From contig CAMCNU010000002.1 in the NCBI GenBank assembly GCA_945876385.1, forward strand, positions 62,001 through 126,000: 64,000 bases of DNA. Direction: 5' to 3'. How positions within the stretch are numbered: the stretch's first letter is position 1; every line of letters begins with the position of its first letter. Shown here in pieces: positions 50,038 to 59,073 of the stretch. This stretch comes from an uncultured Veillonellaceae bacterium (GTDB lineage: Bacteria; Bacillota; Negativicutes; Veillonellales; Negativicoccaceae). Below the pieces are notes generated by a model. The model ran no database searches. It was given only the letters and a program-made list of their open reading frames with translations, and was not told where the DNA came from. A program made the position numbers and the translations under genes.

Positions 50038-51459
50038 ATGAACTTTTCGCAATTATATACCGACGGTGCCTGGGTGGCACCGCTCAGTACCGACCGTATC
50101 GCCGTCGAAAATCCGGCAACACGTGAAATCATCGCGCATGTCCCCGCCTGCGGACAGGCGGACACCGACCGCGCCGTCGCGGCCGCCAACGCCGCCGCCC
50201 CGCGCTGGCAAGGGACTTCTCCCGCCGCGCGCATCGAGATTGCGCAGCGCGCCCTCGAGCACTTGCTCGCCGCACGCGACGACATCATCGAACTGGAAAT
50301 CGCCGAACTCGGCAGCTCACGCAAGCAGACCGTCGCGGCGCATTTCGAATTTCAAGTCCAACGCATCCGCACCTTTATCCGACTGGCGGAACGCATCCCC
50401 TGGGAAACCAAACTCGAGCATTCGACCATGCTGCGCGAGCCCTTCGGCGTCGTCGCGGCGATTACGCCGTGGAACTATCCCCTCGGCCAGGTCGTCCAAA
50501 AACTCCTGCCCGCCCTGCTCACGGGCAACACCGTCGTCCTGAAACCGAGTCAACACACCCCGCTGACCGTCTACTACCTCGTCGATGCGTTTCATCGGGC
50601 GGGACTGCCGGCGGGCGTGCTCAATCTCGTCACCGGTCGCGGCGGTGAAGTCGGCGACCGCCTGTCCGCCCATCCCGATGTGGATATGGTTTCGTTTACG
50701 GGCTCGACCTCCGGCGGGATTACCGTCGCGCAAAAGGCCCTGCAGACCGTCAAGCAAATCCACCTGGAACTCGGCGGCAAATCGCCGCTGCTGCTGCTCC
50801 CCGGCGGCGATGCGGCCGTGGCGGCGCGCGTCACCCTCGGCTCCTTGCTGCCCAACTGCGGCCAGACCTGCTCGGCACTCTCGCGTCTCCTCGTCCCGAT
50901 AGACCGCAAAGAAGAAGCGGAAGCCGCCGTACGGCAGGAACTCGCCCGCTATACCGTCGGCGATCCGACCGATCCCGCCACCGACATCGGCTGTCTGTCC
51001 GGCCGCCGCCAATACGACAAAGTCCGCCACTACATAGAGCAAGGACTGGCGGAAGGCGCGACCATGCTCACGGGCAGCGTCCCGCCGGCCGATCCGCAAG
51101 GCGGCTACTTCGTCGAGCCCGTCGTCTTTACCGACGTCACGCCGCAGATGACGATCGCCCGAGAAGAAATCTTCGGCCCGGTGCTGTCCGTTCTCACCTA
51201 TACCGACATCGATGAAGGCGTCCGCCTTGCCAACGACACCGTCTACGGCCTCAATGCCGCCGTCTGCGGCCCGCACGCCGAAGCCGTCCGCGTCGCCAAG
51301 CGCATCCGCTCGGGCAACGTCTACATCAACGACGCGCCGCGCGACATCACCGCCCCCTTCGGCGGCTACAAGCAGTCCGGCATCGGTCGCGAAGGCGGCC
51401 TGGTCGGCCTGCTCGACTTCACGCAGACGAAAGTCATCTTTGACGAAACGCGCGAATAA
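50038..51459 (+). CDS. NAD(P)-dependent aldehyde dehydrogenase
   Basis: A 473-residue enzyme of the aldehyde dehydrogenase superfamily. It has AITPWNYPLGQ, the cofactor loop FTGSTSGG, the catalytic glutamate in LELGGKSP, the catalytic cysteine in NCGQTCSALSR and the late EEIFGPVLSV motif. ATG 50038 has AAGGAGGA ahead, so the longer upstream frame is not used. The substrate is not defined by sequence. It is monocistronic with promoter and terminator. Confidence 0.92.
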   Translation: MNFSQLYTDGAWVAPLSTDRIAVENPATREIIAHVPACGQADTDRAVAAANAAAPRWQGTSPAARIEIAQRALEHLLAARDDIIELEIAELGSSRKQTVAAHFEFQVQRIRTFIRLAERIPWETKLEHSTMLREPFGVVAAITPWNYPLGQVVQKLLPALLTGNTVVLKPSQHTPLTVYYLVDAFHRAGLPAGVLNLVTGRGGEVGDRLSAHPDVDMVSFTGSTSGGITVAQKALQTVKQIHLELGGKSPLLLLPGGDAAVAARVTLGSLLPNCGQTCSALSRLLVPIDRKEEAEAAVRQELARYTVGDPTDPATDIGCLSGRRQYDKVRHYIEQGLAEGATMLTGSVPPADPQGGYFVEPVVFTDVTPQMTIAREEIFGPVLSVLTYTDIDEGVRLANDTVYGLNAAVCGPHAEAVRVAKRIRSGNVYINDAPRDITAPFGGYKQSGIGREGGLVGLLDFTQTKVIFDETRE

Positions 51460-51477
51460 CGACACTCCTCGGCACAC

Positions 51478-51509
51478 AAAAACGACTCCGCCTAAGCGGA
51501 GTCGTTTTT
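51478..51509. terminator. Terminator between convergent aldehyde dehydrogenase and ferredoxin oxidoreductase genes
   Basis: A 14-bp stem (aaaaacgactccgc/gcggagtcgttttt) with loop ctaa has T runs on both strands and probably serves both genes. Confidence 0.88.
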
Positions 51510-51521
51510 ACTATGCCGTTA

Positions 51522-52385
51522 TCAGCGAAACTCTTGCACGAGCGTATCGAAAAATTCCTGCGAGGGCGGACATACCGCATTGACCAGCGGCACCTCATCC
51601 AGCCCGATCGCGTCTTCATAACAGCCGCTGTTCTCGTTCTCATAGATGACACCGGTGACGAGCCCGTCGGTTTCCGCCAGCATCTGCAGCGCCGCCGCCG
51701 GATCGTGCGCATCGTAACCCTCCCGCTCGTCCAGCGAGGTGAGGTTTTCCTTGAACCAGTCGTACGTATTGTACTTGTTGTACGTCACGCACGGGGTAAA
51801 GACATTGATATAGGAAAATCCCCGATGCGCCATGCCGCGCATAAGTATTTCGACGAGCTCCTTGCGGTTGCGCGCGTACCCTTGCGCGACAAATCCCGCC
51901 CCCGCCGTAATTGCCATCGACGTGACCGCCAGCGGCGTTTCGATATTGCCCTCCGGCGTGGTTTTCGTCACAAATCCCTGACTCGAACGCGGACTGGTCT
52001 GCCCCTTCGTCAAGCCGTAGACCTGATTGTCAAATACGATGTACGTCAGGTCGATATTGCGTTTCATCGCGTGAATCGTATGCCCCATGCCGATGGCATA
52101 CGCATCGCCGTCGCCGGAACAGACGACGACCTCCAGCTCCCGATTGGCCAGCTTCACCCCTTGCGCAAAGGGCAACGCCCGCCCGTGCGTCGTATGCGCT
52201 CCGTAGCAGTAGAGATAGCCGCCGATACGGCTCGAACAGCCGATACCCGAAATCAGCGCCAACCGCTCAAACGGAATCTCCCGCTTCGACGCGGCCTCCT
52301 GAATCGCCATCTGAATCCCGAAATCGCCGCACCCCGGACACCAATTCGGCTGAATCGCGTTTTTATATTCCATCGTCTTGGCCAT
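51522..52385 (-). CDS. korB: 2-oxoacid:ferredoxin oxidoreductase, beta subunit
   Basis: A 287-residue thiamine-diphosphate subunit with NWCPGCGDFGIQMAIQEA at the start. The metal-diphosphate motif is VVCSGDGDAYAIGMGH, followed by YIVFDNQVYGLTKGQ. It oxidises a 2-oxoacid, most likely 2-oxoglutarate, to the CoA ester with ferredoxin as acceptor. It is coupled to the alpha subunit gene by four shared bases. The substrate is judged from the alpha/gamma fusion layout and is not certain. Confidence 0.9.
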   Translation of the reverse strand: MAKTMEYKNAIQPNWCPGCGDFGIQMAIQEAASKREIPFERLALISGIGCSSRIGGYLYCYGAHTTHGRALPFAQGVKLANRELEVVVCSGDGDAYAIGMGHTIHAMKRNIDLTYIVFDNQVYGLTKGQTSPRSSQGFVTKTTPEGNIETPLAVTSMAITAGAGFVAQGYARNRKELVEILMRGMAHRGFSYINVFTPCVTYNKYNTYDWFKENLTSLDEREGYDAHDPAAALQMLAETDGLVTGVIYENENSGCYEDAIGLDEVPLVNAVCPPSQEFFDTLVQEFR

Positions 52386-54130
52386 CAGATCACCTCCCGC
52401 ACACGTGCCGCCAACGCCGACGACGCCATCGTCATCCCGTCATAGCGCAAGTACGACAAGTACGGCGCCGCCTCCGGTATATGCATCGTCACCAGACTCG
52501 CCAGCTGTGCCGTCGCATTGTACTCGACGATCATCGTCTTCTCGGCGCGGGCAATCTGCGCCGCCAGCGCCTCCGTCGGAAACGGCTCCAACAGCCGCAA
52601 ATGTACATGGTTTACCTTGACACCGCGCGCGCGCAAGACGGCCAGCGCCTCTTCGATGCCCCCGCGGGTCGAATTGATGCCCACCAGCAATATTTCCGCC
52701 TCATCGTACGGCGCATCGACATACAGCGGATCAAACCGCTCCGTCACCGTCGCCAGCTTGCGCAGGCGCTTGTCTACCTGCGCCGTCCGTACCGCCGGCG
52801 CCTCCGCCGGCTTGCCGATGGCATCATGCTCCAGCCCCGTCGACAAAAACATCCCGTCCGCGACGCCGGGCCGCGTCCGCGGAGAAATCCCCGACTCCGT
52901 CACCGCAAAGCGCTCGAAGTAATCCGGCCGCACGAGCGGCGGCAAATCCTCCGTCAGGAGCGCACCACGGTCAACGGTGACACGCGACAAATCAAGCGCG
53001 GGAATGCTCTGTTTGTTCAATCCCATCTGCAAGTCGCTCAACACGATGACGGGGCATTGGTAGACCTCCGCCAAGTTGAACGCCTCCGCCGTCACGTAGA
53101 AACACTCCTCGATCGACGTCGGGGCGACCACGATTTTACCGCGATCGCCGTGCGCACTGTAGATGGCCGCCATGATATCGCTGTGCTCGATTTTCGTCGG
53201 CATCCCCGTGGACGGCCCCGCCCGCATCACATCGACGATGACCGTCGGGATTTCCGCCATCGTCGCCATCGAAATCGACTCCGCCATCAGCGACAACCCC
53301 GGCCCCGACGTTGCCGTAAACGCGCGAATCCCCGCATAATTGGCGCCCATCGCCATCATACAGGCGGCCAGCTCATCCTCCGTCTGGACCACCGTCCCTT
53401 TCAGGCGATGCACGCAGCGTATCATATACTCCATAATCTCCGACGCCGGCGTAATCGGATAACTCGCCATAAAACGCGACCCCGCCGCCAGCGCACCGAG
53501 CGCCGTCGCTTCATTGCCCATCATAAAAAGCAAATCCGCCGTCGGCGGCGGCGGCAATTCGCCGAGCGCATCCTCTTCGCCCTGCTGCTCGTCCGCCAAC
53601 CGCGCCCCTTCCGTAAACGCGCGCACATTGGCCGCGACGACATCCTGCGTCTTGCCCGCAAACCGCTCCGCAATCGCCAAGACAAATGCGTCGCGCGCAA
53701 ACCCCAAGAGCGCGACCGACATCCCGAGCGCGACGATATTTCGCATCTGGAGCATGCCGCATTCCTTTGCCGTGTCGCTCATCGGCAGCGACAACAGACG
53801 CACCCCCTCCGGCAACTCCGCCGTCGGCTTGAACTTGGCATCGGCCAGTATGACCCCGCCGCGGCGCACCTCACCGGCATGCAAATCAATCGTCTCCTGA
53901 TCGAGCGCGACCAGTACATCCACCGCCTCGCCGATTGTGCCGATTTTCTCGCTGGCAATCCGCAACGCAAACGTCGTATGACCGCCCTTAATCCGCGACG
54001 AAAACAACCGCTGACTGAACAGCGAATACCCTTGCGACGCCAACACCCGCGCCAAAATCTCGCCGCCCGACTCGATGCCTTCGCCTTGCTGGCCGCCCAT
54101 CTTCCAAATCAAATCCCGTCTGGTCTGCAA
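52385..54130 (-). CDS. korA: 2-oxoacid:ferredoxin oxidoreductase, fused gamma-alpha subunit
   Basis: A 581-residue protein. The N-terminal gamma domain (about 1-190, WKMGGQQGEGIESGGEILA) is fused to the alpha domain, with YPITPASEIMEYMIR, AFTATSGPGLSLMAESI, VDVMRAGPSTGMPTK and YVDAPYDEAEILLVG. This layout is typical of two-subunit 2-oxoglutarate enzymes. The start codon is TTG at 54130, with GGAGG seven bases ahead. No separate ferredoxin-like delta subunit lies nearby. Confidence 0.92.
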   Translation of the reverse strand: MQTRRDLIWKMGGQQGEGIESGGEILARVLASQGYSLFSQRLFSSRIKGGHTTFALRIASEKIGTIGEAVDVLVALDQETIDLHAGEVRRGGVILADAKFKPTAELPEGVRLLSLPMSDTAKECGMLQMRNIVALGMSVALLGFARDAFVLAIAERFAGKTQDVVAANVRAFTEGARLADEQQGEEDALGELPPPPTADLLFMMGNEATALGALAAGSRFMASYPITPASEIMEYMIRCVHRLKGTVVQTEDELAACMMAMGANYAGIRAFTATSGPGLSLMAESISMATMAEIPTVIVDVMRAGPSTGMPTKIEHSDIMAAIYSAHGDRGKIVVAPTSIEECFYVTAEAFNLAEVYQCPVIVLSDLQMGLNKQSIPALDLSRVTVDRGALLTEDLPPLVRPDYFERFAVTESGISPRTRPGVADGMFLSTGLEHDAIGKPAEAPAVRTAQVDKRLRKLATVTERFDPLYVDAPYDEAEILLVGINSTRGGIEEALAVLRARGVKVNHVHLRLLEPFPTEALAAQIARAEKTMIVEYNATAQLASLVTMHIPEAAPYLSYLRYDGMTMASSALAARVREVI

Positions 54131-54211
54131 TCCGAACCCTCCTCACCCTTTTCGATTGTACCTCTGCTACCATTATACCATTCTCTCTGCCGCTCCCCCG
54201 CCGTGCGCACA

Positions 54212-54243
54212 AAAAAACACACGGGAAATCCCGTGTGTTTTTT
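54212..54243 (-). terminator. Terminator after the DUF3298-like gene
   Basis: A 15-bp stem (cacacggga/tcccgtgtg flanked by A and T runs) overlaps the stop codon of the gene ending at 54242. It separates that gene from the korA promoter, which has a TATAAT at 54177-54172. Confidence 0.85.
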
Positions 54244-54898
54244 ATTTGACCGGTGCAATAATCGTCGCCGGCACTTCGATACGCACGATACCGACCGCAT
54301 ACGGTCCGACCTCGTACGGATTGAACACCAGCTCGACATGCCCGTCCGCGGTCAATGTATAATTCAACTCCGCCTCCGGCGCAAACAGCTCATGGATAAA
54401 CTCTCCCCAAAACGCGAGATCGCCGATACCGCGCCGCTCCACTTCCTCGCGTGTCAGCCGCTCCAGCTTCGGATACAGCGTCGCCGCCGGCTCACCCGCC
54501 AGCTCGCTCACACCGACCCGCGCGCCCGTGCGCTTGTCATAGACGGTATACATCTCGCTGTAACTGCCGTGCGCCCCGCCCAAGTAGCACTCCATGTGCG
54601 TACCCATCACCAGATACCGCTCCGTCTCCGCCGCAGGTGCCGTCTCACTGCGATAACTGTACATCGGTACATCCGGATACTCGCGTACCGCCTCGCGATA
54701 CCCCGCATCGACCTCCGCCGCATCCGCCTGCGCCTGTGCGACCCGTACCGCAATATCCGCATTCACGCGCGCCGCCGCCACCGCATCGGGCCACGACACC
54801 GTCCACCCCGTCACCGCGATCTCCGCCTGCGCCGCCCATGCCGCCTGCGGCAACCATACCGCACACAGCGCCGCCAGACACCACTCTCGTAACTTCAT
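54242..54898 (-). CDS. Exported DUF3298/DUF4163-like protein
   Basis: A 218-residue protein with a signal peptide (MKLREWCLAALCAVWLPQAAWA). It has the DUF4163-DUF3298 arrangement seen in RsiV and PdaC extracytoplasmic parts (GGAHGSYSEMYTVYDKRTGARV, FIHELFAPEAELNYTLTADG). Relatives bind or sense wall material. ATG 54898 has AAGGAGGA ahead. It resembles the protein at 55793-56437, so the two are paralogues. Confidence 0.75.
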   Translation of the reverse strand: MKLREWCLAALCAVWLPQAAWAAQAEIAVTGWTVSWPDAVAAARVNADIAVRVAQAQADAAEVDAGYREAVREYPDVPMYSYRSETAPAAETERYLVMGTHMECYLGGAHGSYSEMYTVYDKRTGARVGVSELAGEPAATLYPKLERLTREEVERRGIGDLAFWGEFIHELFAPEAELNYTLTADGHVELVFNPYEVGPYAVGIVRIEVPATIIAPVK

Positions 54899-55106
54899 AC
54901 AGATTCCTCCTTCGATAAGACGCCCCCTGCACACCGCGTTCCTAAACATTTCCCCCTGCTTAGCGACAAGTCTAGCATTTATGACATAAAAATCTATCAG
55001 CTGTCTGCAACATATTCTCTAACATTGCCATTTCCCATAGACTAATTTTTCACGCAATGCGTCCACTCATAAAAATTTTCCGAACGATTGCAAAGGTTGT
55101 AGTATC

Positions 55107-55625
55107 TCAGCTATTGATGTATTGTTCAAGATTATCATATTGCAATTCACCATCTACATTCAATTGCAATATTTTTCCGTCAGGATAGGATAAAATAACA
55201 AAAAATATGTGTGAGACCTTTTCTCCATAACTATCTTGCCCTCTAACATTACCATCAACTTGAATAATCTCTTTTCCTGTATCTTTAAACTCCCATTCCA
55301 ACTTATGACGTGTTGCTTTGATATACTTAAAATCCACTTTATTGAGATTATTCATGCGAGAGGTCATTAGTGTTTTTACAGCAGTTTCAGCATTTCTTTT
55401 CTCCTTGTGAGTTAGGCCACTCAATTTTTCTGAATCTTCTACTGCAATTCCTCCCGTATTACTGCAGCTATTCATACAACTCGCAATCATCAATATGAAA
55501 GCAAAAAAGAAAGTTCCTAAGCACCCTAAAGTAAATTTTCGATTGCTTTTTATTCTTTTTTTTCGTTCATCTTCTTTTTCGATTAACATTTTAACTAATT
55601 TATCGTGATCAGATTGTTCTGACAT
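55107..55625 (-). CDS. AT-rich gene for a membrane-anchored protein of unknown function
   Basis: A 172-residue protein. It has a charged cytosolic start (MSEQSDHDKLVKMLIEKEDERKKR) and one membrane segment followed by cysteines (LGCLGTFFFAFILMIASCMN). The outer domain is lysine/asparagine-rich and ends in strands (DGKILQLNVDGELQYDN). ATG 55625 is chosen because GGAGG lies 10 bases ahead. Base composition is far more AT-rich than every neighbour, pointing to transfer from another source. No family was recognised. Confidence 0.65.
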   Translation of the reverse strand: MSEQSDHDKLVKMLIEKEDERKKRIKSNRKFTLGCLGTFFFAFILMIASCMNSCSNTGGIAVEDSEKLSGLTHKEKRNAETAVKTLMTSRMNNLNKVDFKYIKATRHKLEWEFKDTGKEIIQVDGNVRGQDSYGEKVSHIFFVILSYPDGKILQLNVDGELQYDNLEQYINS

Positions 55626-55739
55626 AGCAATCCATCCTCCTGTCATAATACTCATTACAAATATTATGGATTTATTTTTAGTATATCACATCGTATCATC
55701 CTATGGCTCCTAACTTTCATTCTGATTCATATTCCACAA

Positions 55740-55764
55740 AAAACGCGGCATGGCCGCGTTTTTG
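55740..55764 (-). terminator. Terminator after the second DUF3298-like gene
   Basis: The stem aaaaacgcggc/gccgcgttttt with loop atg is followed by T on the minus strand. The same hairpin occurs again at 56514-56540. Confidence 0.85.
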
Positions 55765-55792
55765 TGTCACCATAATTCGTTTTTCCTGCTGT

Positions 55793-56437
55793 TTAGTTAT
55801 CTACCCAGCTGCTATTGACCGGCAGGACGGAGCGGGGCACGGTGATATGAACTAACCCCATTACGGGTGACCCCAGCGCCCCTTGACTGAAGATGAGGAT
55901 GACCTCACCGTTGCGACTGAGCGTATAGTTCAAATCACGATGCGGCGCGAAATAATCATCGAGCATATTCGGATAGACGGATCTTGCCGAACCTCTATTT
56001 TCAAGATAGTTCATGACGAAGGCTTTCATCTCCCGATTGAGCGTCGCCCGATCGCGCCCCGTGATTTCCGACAGGGTCACCAGGCGTCCCGTCTGCTTGG
56101 AAAAGACGTAGCCCGTCTCCGTTTGCTGGCGATGTACCCAGTAGCGTTCCACCAATCCCAAGTACTTCGGACCGTTTTCCGTCACGCGCATATCGGCAAA
56201 GAAGTATTCCAGCTTACCATTTTTGTTATACGGATCTCCGATAAAGCGCTTCGTATTCTTCTCCAGGGCCGGCATTCTCTGCCGATGAATTTCGGTCAGT
56301 GTAGCATTAATCCTCTCTGCGACCTCCGTGTCGCTCATCCCGACATACACATACACCCCTTCATAGCGCACGGCATCCGCCTGCGTCGCACCGCTCAACA
56401 GTAATGCAAGCCCGAGCGCGACTCCCCATTTTTTCAT
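55793..56437 (-). CDS. Exported DUF3298-like protein
   Basis: A 214-residue protein with a signal peptide (MKKWGVALGLALLLSGATQADA). The domain is similar in layout to the protein at 54242-54898 (GYVFSKQTGRLVTLSEITGRD, DYFAPHRDLNYTLSRNGEVIL). The shared blocks FAP..(D/E)LNYTL and the V-rich end mark them as paralogues. Function is unknown; RsiV-like sensing or wall binding is possible. GGAGG lies upstream of the ATG. Confidence 0.75.
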   Translation of the reverse strand: MKKWGVALGLALLLSGATQADAVRYEGVYVYVGMSDTEVAERINATLTEIHRQRMPALEKNTKRFIGDPYNKNGKLEYFFADMRVTENGPKYLGLVERYWVHRQQTETGYVFSKQTGRLVTLSEITGRDRATLNREMKAFVMNYLENRGSARSVYPNMLDDYFAPHRDLNYTLSRNGEVILIFSQGALGSPVMGLVHITVPRSVLPVNSSWVDN

Positions 56438-56513
56438 TGTACCGCCTCCTTGTCAATGATAGTTTGATTAAATTCATTATAGCACGGATGGATTTCCTTC
56501 GCGACGCGCAAGC

Positions 56514-56540
56514 AAAAAACGCGGCATGGCCGCGTTTTTT
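56514..56540 (-). terminator. Terminator of the ecf-truA operon
   Basis: The stem aaaaaacgcggc/gccgcgtttttt with loop atg lies 26 bases after the truA stop. It is the same hairpin as the one at 55740-55764. Confidence 0.85.
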
Positions 56541-56565
56541 GTGTGTGCAGTGTCGTACGGATGTA

Positions 56566-57381
56566 TCAACCGTCGGGGCGGCCGTCGTTCCACAGCGGGA
56601 CGGGGGTCCGCAGTACGTCCGCAATCGCCGCGGGGGTGACGGCGTCGAAGTAGGTGTGGAGCAGGCAGAGCCCCGCCGCGGGGGCGGTCATGCCGAGGAG
56701 GCGGCGGTCTTTTGCCGCGCGGATGCGCACCAGGTCGGCCGCCGTCTTGCGGCCGCGCCCGACGTCGACGAGCGCGCCGGCGATGTTGCGTACCATGTGG
56801 TACAAAAATCCGTCGCCCGTCACGTAGATACGGAGCAGGCGGCCTACGGTGGCGATGCGCACGTCGTAGAGGGTGCGCACGGGGTCGGCAGGGACGGAGT
56901 TGCTGCCGCGGTAGGAGGTGAAGTCATGTGTCCCCGCCAGTACGTCGCAGGCGCTCCGCATGGCGGCCACGTCGAGCGCCGCGTAGACTTGCCAACTCGT
57001 GCGGTACAAAAACGGCTGGTCGGCTTCGCCGCGCAGGATTTGGTAGACATAGGTCTTGCCGGTATTCGTGCGGCGCACGCTGTAGTCTTCCGGCCGCTCG
57101 ACGGCGCGGCGTACGCGTACGGTCGGGGGCAGGAGGGCGTTGAGGGCGGATTTGTACTTGGCGGCGGGGATGGTCCCGTCGGTATAAAAGGTACATTCCT
57201 GTGCCCACGCATGCACGCCCGCATCGGTGCGAGCGACGAAGTAGAGTGTCGTCCGTGCACCGTGTATCCGCTCGAGTGCCTGCTCGACGACTTCCTGCAC
57301 GGCGAGGCCGTTGGCCTGACGCTGGAAGCCGGCGTAGGCATATCCGTCATATGCCAGCGTAATCTGAATGTTGCGCGGCAT
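56566..57381 (-). CDS. truA: tRNA pseudouridine(38-40) synthase
   Basis: Makes pseudouridine in the anticodon arm of tRNAs. About 271 residues from ATG 57381, beginning RNIQITLAYDGYAYAGFQRQ. The catalytic aspartate is in VARTDAGVHA, and GDGFLYHMVRNIAGALVDVG is the late family motif. The ATG shares ATGA with the stop of ecfT, the usual order in Firmicutes (ecfA1-ecfA2-ecfT-truA). Confidence 0.95.
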   Translation of the reverse strand: MPRNIQITLAYDGYAYAGFQRQANGLAVQEVVEQALERIHGARTTLYFVARTDAGVHAWAQECTFYTDGTIPAAKYKSALNALLPPTVRVRRAVERPEDYSVRRTNTGKTYVYQILRGEADQPFLYRTSWQVYAALDVAAMRSACDVLAGTHDFTSYRGSNSVPADPVRTLYDVRIATVGRLLRIYVTGDGFLYHMVRNIAGALVDVGRGRKTAADLVRIRAAKDRRLLGMTAPAAGLCLLHTYFDAVTPAAIADVLRTPVPLWNDGRPDG

Positions 57382-58178
57382 CAGAGCCACCGCAGTGCCG
57401 CCAGCAGGGCAAAGACGGCCGCCGTCCCCGCAAAGGCGATGACGTCGAGCCGACCGTAGACGAGCTCGTGCATGCGGGTGCGGCCGTCGCCGCCGTGGTA
57501 GCAACGCGCCTCCATCGCGACGGCGAGTTCGTCGGCGCGGCGAAAGGCACTCACAAAGAGCGGCACCAAGAGCGGTACCATCGCTTTGGCACGGCGGATG
57601 AGGTTGCCCGAGCCGAAGTCCGCACCGCGCGCGGTCTGCGCTTTCATAATGCGCTCCGTCTCTTGCAACAGTGTCGGGATGAAGCGCAGGGCGATGGTCA
57701 TCATCATGGCCAGCTCATGGGCGGGCACGCCGATACGCCGAAAGGGATTGAGCAGTTGTTCGATGCCGTCGGTCAGTACGATCGGACTGGTCGTGTAGGT
57801 GACGAGCGAGGAGAACATAATCAGGAATACGAGCCGGGCGGTCATCATGCCGCCCATCCGCAGACCTTCCTTGCTCACAACGAGCCAGCCCCATTGCCAC
57901 AGGACTTCGCCCGGTGTGGTAAAGACGTGGATGGTGAGCGTAAAGACGATGATAATCCAGAGCGGTTTGACCGCGCGCCACATCAGTCCCGCCGGCAGGC
58001 GCGAGAGCGCGAAGCAAAAGACGGTAAACGCGGTCACGATCCCGTAGGCGAGCCAGCTGTCGGCAAAGAAGATGGACACGACAAAGGCCAGTGTACAGAG
58101 AATCTTCGTGCGCGGATCCAACCGATGCAGGAAGGATTCCGCCGGATAATATTGTCCGAGTGTAATATTACCGAGCAT
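57381..58178 (-). CDS. ecfT: Energy-coupling factor transporter transmembrane protein EcfT
   Basis: A 265-residue membrane protein with five or six hydrophobic segments. It has the coupling-helix motifs around MMTIALRFIPTLLQETERIMKAQTARGAD and FRRADELAVAMEARCY (Ala-Arg-X signatures). It links the ATPases to various S components such as the one at 40854-41471. It overlaps ecfA2 by 11 bases. Confidence 0.94.
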   Translation of the reverse strand: MLGNITLGQYYPAESFLHRLDPRTKILCTLAFVVSIFFADSWLAYGIVTAFTVFCFALSRLPAGLMWRAVKPLWIIIVFTLTIHVFTTPGEVLWQWGWLVVSKEGLRMGGMMTARLVFLIMFSSLVTYTTSPIVLTDGIEQLLNPFRRIGVPAHELAMMMTIALRFIPTLLQETERIMKAQTARGADFGSGNLIRRAKAMVPLLVPLFVSAFRRADELAVAMEARCYHGGDGRTRMHELVYGRLDVIAFAGTAAVFALLAALRWL

Positions 58179-59073
58179 GGCGTGTCTCCTTTGGCGGGCG
58201 GGCGGCGGGCGCGGCGGGCAGGCGGGTCAGCCGCGCCTTGATATGGGCGGCGGCTTCGTCCGGCTCGACGGCCGATTCGTCTATCTGCCAGCCGCGTTCA
58301 TTGAGTGCGCTGAGCAGGCGCGATACGGGCGGCGGCTCCAGTCCCGCCGCGGCGAGTTCGTCGCGGTGCTGCGTGAAAATCGTAAGCGGCGCGCCGTCGA
58401 GCATGACGGCACCGCGGTTCATCACGATGACCCGCGACGCCAGCCGCGAGATGTCTTCCATATTATGCGAGACCAAAATCACGGTCGTGTGCTGTTCTTC
58501 GTGCAAGCGGGTAATCTGCGCATAAATCTCCCGCCGTCCGACGGGGTCGAGCCCCGCGGACGGTTCGTCCAGTACGAGGTAGTCCGGTTTCATGGCGATG
58601 ACGCCCGCAATCGCGACCCGCCGCATCTGGCCGCCCGACAGGCGAAAGGGCGAGCGCGAGGCAAATTGCCGATAGGGCAGGCCGACGAAGCGCATCGCGG
58701 CGCGGACACGCTCTTGGACGGTCTCTTCGTCCCAGCCCAGATTGCGCGGGCCGAAGGCAATGTCTTCGGCAATCGTTTCTTCAAAGAGCTGATGTTCCGG
58801 ATATTGGAAGACCATGCCGACGCGCCGCCGGGCGGCTTTGGCCTCCGCGCCCGTTCCCGCCAGTGAGACGCCGTCTACAGTCACCGTCCCCGTCGTCGGG
58901 GTGAGCAGGCCGTTCAAATGCTGGACGAGGGTCGATTTGCCCGAGCCGGTATGGCCGATGATGCCGACGAATTCGTGGCGGTGCAGTTCCAAATCGATGC
59001 CCGTAAGGGCGACTTTTTCATACGGCGAGCCTTTGCCGTAGATATGTGATACCTCTCTCAGACATATGGACAT
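58168..59073 (-). CDS. ecfA2: Energy-coupling factor ATPase EcfA2
   Basis: A 301-residue ABC ATPase with Walker A (GHTGSGKST), Q-loop (VFQYPEHQLFEETI), signature (LSGGQMRRVAIAG), Walker B (YLVLDEPSAGLDP) and switch (LVSHNME). A C-terminal extension follows the usual domain, ending in an Ala/Pro/Arg-rich tail. Together with EcfA1 it powers vitamin uptake. It overlaps ecfA1 by 16 bases. Confidence 0.95.
   Translation of the reverse strand: MSICLREVSHIYGKGSPYEKVALTGIDLELHRHEFVGIIGHTGSGKSTLVQHLNGLLTPTTGTVTVDGVSLAGTGAEAKAARRRVGMVFQYPEHQLFEETIAEDIAFGPRNLGWDEETVQERVRAAMRFVGLPYRQFASRSPFRLSGGQMRRVAIAGVIAMKPDYLVLDEPSAGLDPVGRREIYAQITRLHEEQHTTVILVSHNMEDISRLASRVIVMNRGAVMLDGAPLTIFTQHRDELAAAGLEPPPVSRLLSALNERGWQIDESAVEPDEAAAHIKARLTRLPAAPAARPPKETRHAR

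Noticed and set aside
52481-54892. 803-residue plus-strand frame opposite korA
   Set aside because: It is antisense to a well-supported oxidoreductase subunit; composition is Arg/His-rich as expected of a mirror frame.
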